Shown here: positions 1 to 6,240 of the stretch, one piece after another
How positions within the stretch are numbered: the first letter of the stretch is position 1
How the letters are laid out: the number at the start of each line of letters is the position of its first letter
Assembly: GCA_036508635.1 (NCBI GenBank)
Contig: DATCGY010000015.1
Coordinates: 1 to 7,062, forward strand
Source: FEN-727 sp036508635
GTDB taxonomy: Bacteria; Actinomycetota; Geothermincolia; Fen-727; Anoxymicrobiaceae
DNA length: 7,062 bases
Direction of reading: 5' to 3'
Program-made: the position numbers and the translations under genes
Notes under the pieces: model-generated
What the model was told of the DNA's origin: nothing
Databases searched by the model: none
Seen by the model: only the letters and a program-made list of their open reading frames with translations

Positions 1-1
1 A

Positions 2-283
2 GCGAACGGCGCCTTCGACTTCTCCATGGACTACATCGATCCAGACGGTCCGGGGACACTTACCGCCAGCCTTGACGGCCATTTCCTTGCCAAGCTTGAT
101 CTTGAACCCGGAAGAAGCTCGCTAAGTCTAACCGGTATGGAGCTTTCGCACGGGCAGCATGCGCTGAAACTGGATTGGACTGGCAGCCCGGAGTCGGTCG
201 AAGGCAAACTGTTCCGTTCGAGCGGCAACCTGGAAGCCTACTTGCTGTTCTCCAGACCGGCCTTGAAAAAGGCGGGCCCATGA
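2..283 (+). CDS. 3' end of an unrecognised gene; C-terminal beta-rich domain
   Basis: The reading frame is open from the left edge of the window and ends at TGA 281-283, so only the last 93 residues are visible and the start lies outside. I do not recognise the family. The visible part has no membrane segment. It shows short alternating hydrophobic runs separated by Gly, Asp and Ser (around TLTASLDGHFLAKLDL and HALKLDW), which suggests a beta-sandwich such as an extracytoplasmic domain at the end of a larger surface or membrane protein. The stop overlaps the ATG of the next gene by four bases (ATGA, 280-283), so it is very likely co-transcribed and translationally coupled with the GT-C glycosyltransferase downstream. 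By context it may be another glycosylation or membrane protein; this is inference. An ATG at 26 exists but is probably internal, because the frame continues upstream without a stop. Confidence 0.7.
   Translation, partial: ANGAFDFSMDYIDPDGPGTLTASLDGHFLAKLDLEPGRSSLSLTGMELSHGQHALKLDWTGSPESVEGKLFRSSGNLEAYLLFSRPALKKAGP
266..272 (+). promoter_or_regulatory. Ribosome binding site deciding the start of the GT-C gene
   Basis: AAAAAGG ends seven bases before the ATG at 280. It lies inside the last codons of the upstream gene. It supports ATG 280 over an in-frame ATG at 175, which would add 35 polar residues and overlap the previous gene by more than 100 bases. Confidence 0.5.
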
Positions 284-1785
284 CAGGTGAAGCGGACTTG
301 GGATCAAGCGACATCAAAAAACGAAAATGGACCTCTTACGGCTGGACGGCCCTCGTCGTCCTGTCCGTGGTTCTGTTCCTCGCGCTCAGGCTCAGGAACG
401 TCGGACACCTGTTGATGTGGGACGAAGCCCAGTTCTCTCTGGCCATCAAGTCCTTCTCGCTCGGGCTCAAAGACGTGTGGGCGCCGTACCTGAACGTGCA
501 TCCCCCGTTGTACTCCTTGATGAGCCTGTCCCTGCTCAGGTTATTCGGCGGGGGCGCAAAGAGCTACGAGGTCGTCTCGATCATCTTCTCGACAGGTACG
601 CTCATCGTCACGTATTTTCTCGCCAAGACGCTCTTCAACAAGCGGGTCGCCGCGCTCGCGGCCTTGTTCCTGGCGGTCCTGCCGGCGGCGATCGTGCTCG
701 ACACCTGGGTGAAGCAGGATCCGACAGCGGGGTTCTTCGCGGTGCTGGCGGTCCTTCTCTTTTTCAAGAAGAGGTACGTCTGGGCGGGGCTCGCAATGGG
801 ACTGGGAATGCTCACAAAGGAGACGGCGATATTCGCGCTTGCCGCATTGTTCTTCTTTGCCGTGTTCACCTGGAGCCGCGAGCGCATCAAGGGTTCCGTT
901 ATCGTGGGCGCGATCGCGGCTGTGATGTCCTTCTGGTGGTACGTGTTCTTGAGCTCGAGGGTGGGCCACTTCTGGGACTTCTTCACAGGCACCACCGTCG
1001 AGAGCAAGATGTTCGCCAAACCCTGGTATTACTACTTCCGCGGATTGCCCTATGACGCGGGCTGGATCGTGACGATCCTGCTGGTGATCGGCCTCGCCTA
1101 CTCGGTCTATCGCTGGTTCAACGGAAACAAGGACTATGCCCTGCCGGTCATCTGGTTCCTCTTCACTTACGCGTTCCTGACCCTATCCGCCGGAAAGCCT
1201 TTCTGGATGGTCCCCGCAGCCTTCCCCGCACTGGCCATGCTCGCCGGGGTGGGCGGCATCGCGCTCTTCGATTGTGCCACGCGGCGGCTGAGGGCGAGTG
1301 GGAAAGCCCGCTCCACACTGCAGGTCGCCGCCGTCTGCGTTCTGGCGCTCGCGCTCGTTCTCCAGGCGGGGTTCATGAGCTACTCGGGGTACATCAAGTC
1401 CCGTGACGCGGCAGCATGGGCAACAAGCGAGCTGGCACTGAGCGACGCCACGCTTCTGAAGAAGGAGATGGGACCGGGTCAGTTCGTGTTCGCAGTCTAC
1501 TTCGGCGTCATGGACCGCAATGCCGCATTTACGTACTACGTGGGTAACGAGAACGTGTACCCACTTGCCCAGGCGGCGATCGACCATCCGGAGGTCGTCG
1601 TCGACGGCGCGCGCAAGACACACAACCCCTGGGTGATGATCGACCTTTCTCTTGACGAGAAATACAGGCAGACATCGCAGCAGGTGCGGGTGTTCCGGTT
1701 CATCGATCAACTCGCGAGGCAGGCCCACGCGAAGCTGATAAGGCAATCCGGCAACGCGATCATCCTCAAGCTGATCAACATATGA
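280..1785 (+). CDS. GT-C membrane glycosyltransferase, ArnT/PMT_2-like
   Basis: This is a 501-residue polytopic membrane protein. Enzymes of this kind (ArnT, PMT_2/GT39/GT83-type) move a sugar from a polyprenyl-phosphate carrier to a lipid or protein on the outer face of the membrane. After the first membrane segment (about 21-38) comes the GT-C acidic pair in W47-D48-E49-A50, followed by HPPLY at 74-78, both typical of the first outer loop. TKET lies at 179-182. SAGKPFW followed by MVP and FPALAML at 303-321 matches the conserved K-x-P-x-P-x-A region. I count roughly 11 hydrophobic segments up to about residue 366. A soluble tail of about 130 residues follows and ends in a beta-like strand. 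The length is normal for the family. The gene overlaps both neighbours by ATGA. The sugar and acceptor cannot be inferred; the ArnT name is a fold-level resemblance, not evidence for aminoarabinose transfer. Confidence 0.88.
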   Translation: MTGEADLGSSDIKKRKWTSYGWTALVVLSVVLFLALRLRNVGHLLMWDEAQFSLAIKSFSLGLKDVWAPYLNVHPPLYSLMSLSLLRLFGGGAKSYEVVSIIFSTGTLIVTYFLAKTLFNKRVAALAALFLAVLPAAIVLDTWVKQDPTAGFFAVLAVLLFFKKRYVWAGLAMGLGMLTKETAIFALAALFFFAVFTWSRERIKGSVIVGAIAAVMSFWWYVFLSSRVGHFWDFFTGTTVESKMFAKPWYYYFRGLPYDAGWIVTILLVIGLAYSVYRWFNGNKDYALPVIWFLFTYAFLTLSAGKPFWMVPAAFPALAMLAGVGGIALFDCATRRLRASGKARSTLQVAAVCVLALALVLQAGFMSYSGYIKSRDAAAWATSELALSDATLLKKEMGPGQFVFAVYFGVMDRNAAFTYYVGNENVYPLAQAAIDHPEVVVDGARKTHNPWVMIDLSLDEKYRQTSQQVRVFRFIDQLARQAHAKLIRQSGNAIILKLINI

Positions 1786-4076
1786 TGCCCGAAACCCCCT
1801 TGGTCTATAATCGCGGCATGGAACAGGGGACGGGCAGTGCAGAAGCTTCCAGGGCAGCCTGGCTCTTCGGGCGACAGAGAGCGAACCGCGACGCGGCGGT
1901 GCTCGCCGCCCTCTTTGTCGCGACCTTCTCGATGAACATCCTGACCGCCGCGCACACAGTCACGTTCTCGGACTCCGGCGACTTCCTGATGGCCATCTCG
2001 ACCGTGGGCAATGTGCACGGACCGGGCTATCCGCTCTACGCGATGAGTGCCAAAGTCTTCACGCTACTTCTTCCGTTCGGCTCTCTCGCATTCCGCGTGA
2101 GCGTATTCTCCGGCTTGTTCGCCGCGCTTACGGTGTGCCTCATCTACTGGATACTGAGGCAGATGACGCGCAGCCGCATCGCGGGCGTGGTCGCCGGTCT
2201 GGCGTTCGCGTTCTCGTACACATTCTGGTATCAGACTTCGATTCCGGAGACCTACTCGCTCGACACGTTCTTCATCGCGCTCCTGGTCGTGCTGGCGCTC
2301 CGCTGGACGCGGCAGTCGAAGGCGCACGAGAGAAACCGGGCCGTCAACACGCTTTGCCTTTTCGCCCTTGTCGCGGGGCTCGCGATGACAAACCATTACA
2401 CGATCGCGTTCCTGTTCCCGGTCTTCATCGCATATGCGCTGTTCACCGACTGGCGGTCCGTCGTCGCGCCTCGCAACCTGCTCAAAGTGGCGGCGTTCTT
2501 CGCGCTGGGCCTCCTCCCCTACCTCTACATCCCGATCGCCGCCTTCCGCGGGCCGGCTTACAACTATGGCGACCCCGCGACCTTCACAGGGTGGCTCAGG
2601 TTGACCACCCTGTACTGGCAGCGCGGCGGCTTGTTCAACTACCCCTGGGCGTTCTACCCGGCGAGGTTCGCGCGGTACTTCGCAACGCTGAATACTGAGT
2701 TCCCCTACTTCGCCTGGGTCGGCGGGCTGGGACTGTTGTGCTCGTTCCTCCTGAGAAAATACAGGTATGCCCTGCTGGTTCTCTTTTTGTTCCTTATGTC
2801 GCTGCTGCCGGTGATGACATACTTCCAGAGCGAACCTGTCCTCCGCGCGCACTTCTACTACCCAAGCTATTTCTTCTTCTCGCTGTGGATCGGGTTCGGG
2901 GTCGCCTGGACCGCCAGAATGGTAAAGAAGCAGGTAGCGAAGATGGACCGTTCGGTTGAGACGGTAGCGCTCGCGCTCGGAGTGGTCGTCCTGATGGCGA
3001 TCCCCGCGGTTGCGCTCGGCGCTCACTTCGGCAAGGTGGACAAGAGCCAATATGACTACGCGAAGCTGATGGGCGAAGAGATGCTCCTGACCGCCAAGCG
3101 CGACGGCGTCGTTCTCACCGACAGCGACAACGCGTACTTCCCTACCAGGTACCTGCAAGTCGTGGAAGGCCTGCGGACCGACGTGCGGGTCGTGAACCCC
3201 AACTCCGCGCGAGTGCCCGGCTACCTGGCGACCGATCTGCTCGACAGGTACAGCGCCGACTACCAGGCTTCAACCGATTCTCAGTTTGTCCAGGTGGTCC
3301 GCAGGAACGACGCGGACACCCCTGTCTACGCCTCGTTCTTCAACTTCGTGGCAACGGATTGGAGAAGTAAGTGGCTCGGCTACCTGGTGCGGCTGACGCC
3401 GCTCAACTCGAGTGTCAAGGACGGGACACGGCTGGCCGGCCAGTACCCGCTGAGCGCGGCGTCGAACCCGAACCTGGACAGCGACGGGCGTGAGGCGGTG
3501 CTGATGCCCGAGGTCCTCAAGGGGATGATCCAGTACGGGGCCGGTGACGACAAGGCGGCCTCCGTCACGTTCGGGAATGCCATCACTCTGTTCCAGAAAG
3601 ACCTCTACGTGCCGACACTTTATAGTTGCTCTACCTTCGCCCAGCTCTACGAATACTGGGGCAGGTCACTCAATCGCCTGGGACGGCAGAAGGATACCGC
3701 GAGGCTGCTGCCCGGCGCGCGCGCGATCGACCCCGATTTCGTATCGCTGTCACTGGCGCAGGCTTACGAAGCTACCGGCGACCGGGCGAAGGCGCTGGCC
3801 GAGCTCGACCGCTACCTCGGCTACTACCCCGGTGACGCGGCGGCTCTCATCGAAAGGGCTGACGTGGAGTTCGCCGCAAAGGATTACCCGAAGGCGGTGG
3901 CCGACGTCAAGAGCGCAATCGGGCAGAGCCCGGCGAATGCCAGGGCCCTGGTCCTGTACGGCCGCCTGCTTCTTGCCCGGGGACAGGCCGCAAAGGCGCG
4001 TGAGCAGTTCCGGAAAGCCATCTCAGTGGACCCAATAAGCGAGTGGGCGAAGGTGGCGCGGCAGCAGCTCAAGTAG
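1782..4076 (+). CDS. DUF2723/TMEM260-type membrane glycosyltransferase with C-terminal TPR region
   Basis: The protein is 764 residues with three parts. Residues about 37-413 hold around 11-12 membrane segments. Near the N-terminus is the DUF2723 signature: D64-S-G-D67, then HGPGYPLY at 79-86 (the family usually has HPPGYPLY). Residues about 414-575 form a soluble region with LTDSDN (445-450) and RYLQVVEGLRTDVRVVN (456-472), also typical of DUF2723 proteins. Residues about 580-764 look like TPR repeats, clearest at 655-688, 689-721 and 722-755, with the A/G-hydrophobic spacing and DP/P turns. DUF2723 is a GT-C-like family; the eukaryotic member TMEM260 is an O-mannosyltransferase, so protein glycosylation is plausible but unproven here. 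ATG 1782 overlaps the previous stop (ATGA, 1782-1785), and a second ATG follows at 1785. ATG 1818 (residue 13) is an alternative start because a TATAAT box sits just ahead of it. Confidence 0.87.
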   Translation: MMPETPLVYNRGMEQGTGSAEASRAAWLFGRQRANRDAAVLAALFVATFSMNILTAAHTVTFSDSGDFLMAISTVGNVHGPGYPLYAMSAKVFTLLLPFGSLAFRVSVFSGLFAALTVCLIYWILRQMTRSRIAGVVAGLAFAFSYTFWYQTSIPETYSLDTFFIALLVVLALRWTRQSKAHERNRAVNTLCLFALVAGLAMTNHYTIAFLFPVFIAYALFTDWRSVVAPRNLLKVAAFFALGLLPYLYIPIAAFRGPAYNYGDPATFTGWLRLTTLYWQRGGLFNYPWAFYPARFARYFATLNTEFPYFAWVGGLGLLCSFLLRKYRYALLVLFLFLMSLLPVMTYFQSEPVLRAHFYYPSYFFFSLWIGFGVAWTARMVKKQVAKMDRSVETVALALGVVVLMAIPAVALGAHFGKVDKSQYDYAKLMGEEMLLTAKRDGVVLTDSDNAYFPTRYLQVVEGLRTDVRVVNPNSARVPGYLATDLLDRYSADYQASTDSQFVQVVRRNDADTPVYASFFNFVATDWRSKWLGYLVRLTPLNSSVKDGTRLAGQYPLSAASNPNLDSDGREAVLMPEVLKGMIQYGAGDDKAASVTFGNAITLFQKDLYVPTLYSCSTFAQLYEYWGRSLNRLGRQKDTARLLPGARAIDPDFVSLSLAQAYEATGDRAKALAELDRYLGYYPGDAAALIERADVEFAAKDYPKAVADVKSAIGQSPANARALVLYGRLLLARGQAAKAREQFRKAISVDPISEWAKVARQQLK
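1806..1811 (+). promoter_or_regulatory. Perfect -10 box placed for a possible leaderless transcript
   Basis: TATAAT lies six bases upstream of the in-frame ATG at 1818, so transcription starting about seven bases after the box would begin at or next to that ATG. No recognisable -35 lies 16-18 bases upstream, and ATG 1818 has no Shine-Dalgarno sequence. Leaderless genes with only a TAnnnT -10 are common in Actinobacteria. This could be an internal promoter giving the DUF2723 gene its own, slightly shorter product, or a chance match. Confidence 0.35.
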
Positions 4077-4112
4077 ACCGGCGTTGTCAGTGCGCGTCCG
4101 AAGTTGGCGGTC
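4077..4112. other. Convergent gap between DUF2723 and GT2 genes
   Basis: These 36 bases separate two genes that face each other. GACCG at 4076-4080 could pair with CGGTC at 4108-4112, but the stem is only five bases, the loop is long and there is no T-run on either strand. I see no convincing intrinsic terminator, so either termination is Rho-dependent or the transcripts run into each other. Confidence 0.4.
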
Positions 4113-5138
4113 CTATTGTCTCCACCTCTCCCGGCCCTGCTCGCGTGGCCTGAACGCAGCCTCGGCGAAGCCCCAGGCGTAGACGGCCAGCGTGATCCAG
4201 CAGGCCGGCACGTGCAGGAGCCATGCGTTATCGGGTCGCCTGGAATACCCTCTCAGAGCCTGCGCTGCAAGAGGCACGATGAGGACGCAGTAAATGATGA
4301 ACCGGAAGACACCGCGCTTCTTCTGTTCGCTCCAGCCGTAGCTCCTCATCCCTCGGGCGCTGTAGTACCTGTAATCCCTAACGCGACGGAGCTGTTTGCG
4401 GCCGAATGTGCGCAGGCCTTTGCCGTAGAGGTGGACTATGCCTGTCTTGACCTTCGCAAAGCGGTTGTGGCCGAGGCCGACGAGCCGGCCCACGACGTCG
4501 ATGTCAAACAGGTAGTCCTCGATGCCGAGGAGCTGTATCAGCTCCCGCCTCACCATGAAACCGTTGGCCCCCATGGTCGGGACGGCGCCGGCCTCCAACA
4601 CGACCTCGATGTAGTCCCCCCGATCGCGCGTCTCGATCTCGAGGCCGGTCCACTTGCCCGACAGCGTGCTCATCCGGTCGTAGTTGCCGAGGAAGTAGAC
4701 CAACGGGTCGTTCATGCCGATGAGAGCGCAGTACCTCGTAAGGCCAGGGTCTCCCGGGCGGCACGTGTACTCGATGGGCTCGGACCCCGCGATCGAGGGG
4801 TCGGAAAATGGAGCCGTCATGCGGCTCAGCCAGCCCGCCCCGGGGAGGATGTTGTCGCTGTCGATGAGCGCGACGATATCTCCGGTTGCCACCTTCAGCC
4901 CGGCGGCCTTGCCCGCTTCGCCGGTCTTGAGCGGATTGTCGACCACGACGCAGTCGAACCTCTCGGCGATGGCGATGGTGTCATCGGTCGATCCACCGTC
5001 GGCTATCAAGACCTCGAGCGGCCCGCCGTACTCCTGGCCGCGGATGCTCTGGAGGCAGGGCGCAAGGACGCTGCCTGCGTTCAAGGTCGGGATGACCACG
5101 CTGACACTGGGTTGCGCATTCTCGGTTACGCTTGCCAA
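4113..5138 (-). CDS. Family 2 glycosyltransferase with hydrophobic C-terminal tail
   Basis: From TTG 5138 the product has 341 residues. It has the GT-A fold landmarks of glycosyltransferase family 2: VVIPTLN at 14-20, the nucleotide-binding D47 in ADGGSTDD (46-53), and the metal-binding DSD at 93-95. GANGF at 190-194 fits the acceptor-side loop, and E207-D208 is a candidate for the catalytic acidic pair. Two hydrophobic stretches (about 277-295 and 305-329) suggest the enzyme is held at the inner membrane, as for GT2 enzymes that act on polyprenyl-linked acceptors. The donor and acceptor are unknown. TTG 5138 is chosen because GAGGTGAG (5148-5155) lies nine bases upstream and the GT2 fold starts about 12 residues in. 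Earlier in-frame starts exist at TTG 5159 and ATG 5273, but they add residues unlike the family, and ATG 5273 lies upstream of the likely promoter. Confidence 0.85.
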   Translation of the reverse strand: MASVTENAQPSVSVVIPTLNAGSVLAPCLQSIRGQEYGGPLEVLIADGGSTDDTIAIAERFDCVVVDNPLKTGEAGKAAGLKVATGDIVALIDSDNILPGAGWLSRMTAPFSDPSIAGSEPIEYTCRPGDPGLTRYCALIGMNDPLVYFLGNYDRMSTLSGKWTGLEIETRDRGDYIEVVLEAGAVPTMGANGFMVRRELIQLLGIEDYLFDIDVVGRLVGLGHNRFAKVKTGIVHLYGKGLRTFGRKQLRRVRDYRYYSARGMRSYGWSEQKKRGVFRFIIYCVLIVPLAAQALRGYSRRPDNAWLLHVPACWITLAVYAWGFAEAAFRPREQGRERWRQ

Positions 5139-5147
5139 GTTACCGAG

Positions 5148-5155
5148 CTCACCTC
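5148..5155 (-). promoter_or_regulatory. Ribosome binding site deciding the GT2 start
   Basis: Read on the minus strand this is GAGGTGAG, nine bases ahead of TTG 5138. It is the strongest Shine-Dalgarno match upstream of the GT2 fold and supports the TTG start over the longer options. Confidence 0.5.
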
Positions 5156-5205
5156 TCAATTCCTTTGACCCGCTCCTGTTCCGCAAGGCGAACGCCTGTC
5201 CTGAT

Positions 5206-5211
5206 ATTATC
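5206..5211 (-). promoter_or_regulatory. Candidate -10 box for the GT2 gene
   Basis: On the minus strand this reads GATAAT, five of six matches to TATAAT. Transcription would start near 5199, giving a leader of about 60 bases before TTG 5138. The -35 region (around 5228-5235) has no good TTGACA match, but it overlaps the palindrome at 5226-5238, which could suit a regulated promoter. Confidence 0.3.
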
Positions 5212-5225
5212 CCCCATCTCCAACG

Positions 5226-5238
5226 CAGGACAGTCCTG
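5226..5238. repeat. 13-base palindrome, possible operator
   Basis: CAGGAC-A-GTCCTG is a perfect inverted repeat with one central base. It sits at the expected -35 position of the minus-strand GT2 promoter and about 50 bases upstream of the plus-strand radical SAM promoter. A dimeric regulator could bind here and control one or both genes; only the symmetry and position support this. Confidence 0.35.
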
Positions 5239-5285
5239 TCACGTTCGTACGACTGCGACCAGGCCTGGAGCACCTACTTATTCGA

Positions 5286-5314
5286 TTGAATGTTCGGGGC
5301 GGCAATGCTAGTTT
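5286..5314 (+). promoter_or_regulatory. Candidate extended -10 promoter for the radical SAM gene
   Basis: TTGAAT (5286-5291) is separated by 17 bases from TAGTTT (5309-5314), which is preceded by TG plus one base (5306-5308), the extended -10 arrangement. Transcription would begin near 5321, giving a leader of about 53 bases to TTG 5374. The ATG codons at 5290 and 5305 would lie outside the message. Confidence 0.4.
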
Positions 5315-5361
5315 GGAGATGCCGGTGCCCTGAGAATCGTCAACACGCTATCCACCGCCTT

Positions 5362-5367
5362 AAAGGA
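5362..5367 (+). promoter_or_regulatory. Ribosome binding site deciding the radical SAM start
   Basis: AAAGGA ends six bases before TTG 5374. No comparable site precedes ATG 5290 or ATG 5305, so this favours the TTG start. Confidence 0.5.
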
Positions 5368-5373
5368 ATTTCA

Positions 5374-6222
5374 TTGCCGGGAGCGACTACCAAAGGGTTA
5401 CTCAAAGCGTCTCGTGCGTTGATAAACAACGAACGGTTGTACTTGTTCGCGGCACGCATGTTTCTTCGCCTCTACAGGGTCTACTGCCTGTTCAAATACG
5501 GGTACGCCGATTTCTTCTGGGTCATAGCGATCGAGATATCAACCTTCTGCAACCGCAGCTGTTATTATTGCCCGAACTCGAAGCATGAGACCCCAAAGGA
5601 ATACATGTCGCGGGAGGTTTTTAAAAAGGTCATTCAAGACCTGAGGGAGATCGGGTACACGGGAGCCGTGACCTACCAGTTCTTCGGCGAGCCGCTGCTG
5701 GATGACCGGCTGGTCGACTTCGTCAGGTACGCGAAAGAGAAACTGCCTACCGCAATGTTCATCAAAGTCGTCAGCAACGGGGATGCTCTGACCATGGAAC
5801 TGTTCGAGAAATTGATAGACGCGGGGATGAAGGAGATAAGCATCACGCTTCACGACCTGGACCCGGCGCGCTCCATGGAGAGACTCCGGCCGATGATCGA
5901 GAAGCATCCTTCGCACATCAGGGTAACCTCTATACACCAACAGGGAGGACACCTCAGCAATCGGGGTGGCGCGGTCGAGATCGAGAACAAGATAGCGATG
6001 AAGTCGTGCCCCTGGACCAGCAACGCCATCGTCGACACCAAAGGCAACGTGCTCCTGTGCTGCTCGGATTACTTCTATGAGTACAACTTCGGAAACGTCA
6101 TGCACGAGAGAATCGACGACATATGGAAGCAGAAGGGCTTCAAAGAGCTGCGAAAAGCAGCCAGGAGGGGCAAGCCACTGGCGCCGCTCTGCAAGAAGTG
6201 CTTCGGAGTCGACGAGACCTGA
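5374..6222 (+). CDS. Radical SAM protein with C-terminal SPASM/twitch-like auxiliary cluster domain
   Basis: From TTG 5374 the product has 282 residues. The radical SAM core carries the canonical C59-xxx-C63-xx-C66 motif that binds the 4Fe-4S cluster used to cleave S-adenosylmethionine. G105-E106-P107 is the GGE-like SAM-amine motif, and SNGD lies at 134-137. The C-terminal part has C212, C229/C230, C273 and C276, with GNV and a DDIW segment between, typical of SPASM/twitch domains. The small cysteine number fits one auxiliary cluster (twitch) better than two. Residues about 21-52 are rich in aromatic, hydrophobic and basic residues and might associate with the membrane. The reaction is not predictable; such enzymes occur in peptide modification and in sugar or lipid modification, and the neighbours favour glycan or cell-envelope work. 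An in-frame ATG at 5290 would add 28 residues but lies in the likely promoter. Confidence 0.83.
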   Translation: MPGATTKGLLKASRALINNERLYLFAARMFLRLYRVYCLFKYGYADFFWVIAIEISTFCNRSCYYCPNSKHETPKEYMSREVFKKVIQDLREIGYTGAVTYQFFGEPLLDDRLVDFVRYAKEKLPTAMFIKVVSNGDALTMELFEKLIDAGMKEISITLHDLDPARSMERLRPMIEKHPSHIRVTSIHQQGGHLSNRGGAVEIENKIAMKSCPWTSNAIVDTKGNVLLCCSDYFYEYNFGNVMHERIDDIWKQKGFKELRKAARRGKPLAPLCKKCFGVDET

Positions 6223-6226
6223 CAGC

Positions 6227-6231
6227 GGAGG
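6227..6231 (+). promoter_or_regulatory. Ribosome binding site for the methyltransferase
   Basis: GGAGG begins five bases after the radical SAM stop codon and ends nine bases before CTG 6241. It is the best Shine-Dalgarno match in the region and points to initiation near 6238-6244, where no ATG, GTG or TTG is present in the correct frame. Confidence 0.45.
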
Positions 6232-6240
6232 CGAAGCCAG

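Larger units (their letters stand above)
5139..5373. other. Divergent regulatory gap between GT2 and radical SAM genes
   Basis: About 235 bases lie between the two chosen TTG starts. They contain a candidate promoter on each strand, the two ribosome binding sites and a 13-base palindrome, all listed separately. No additional gene or RNA structure was recognised. If the longer upstream ATG starts were used, the gap would shrink to 16 bases and these signals would lie inside coding sequence. Confidence 0.5.

Noticed and set aside
175..279. In-frame upstream start (ATG 175) for the GT-C glycosyltransferase
   Set aside because: It would overlap the upstream gene by over 100 bases and add 35 polar residues with no family likeness. 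ATG 280 has a ribosome site and the ATGA overlap.
327..1055. A 242-codon open frame on the plus strand within the GT-C gene
   Set aside because: It is an out-of-frame reading of the GT-C coding region, Arg-rich with no recognisable domain.
2064..3158. A 364-codon open frame on the minus strand
   Set aside because: It lies wholly antisense to the DUF2723 membrane region and has a polar, Arg/Glu/Gln-rich composition, as expected from reading GC-rich hydrophobic codons backwards. No motif was recognised.
4076..4112. Inverted repeat GACCG...CGGTC as an intrinsic terminator
   Set aside because: The stem is only five bases, the loop is about 27 bases and there is no T-run.
4104..5168. A 354-codon open frame on the plus strand
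   Set aside because: It is antisense to the GT2 gene, whose motifs are clear on the other strand. It is rich in Asp, Ala, Val and Pro without a domain signature.
5205..5210. TATTAT as a plus-strand -10 box
   Set aside because: No matching -35 at 16-18 bases. It is the opposite strand of the minus-strand GATAAT, and it lies about 165 bases from the radical SAM start, where a better promoter is present.
5539..6105. A 188-codon open frame on the minus strand
   Set aside because: It is antisense to the radical SAM core, where the CxxxCxxC and GEP motifs show the true frame.
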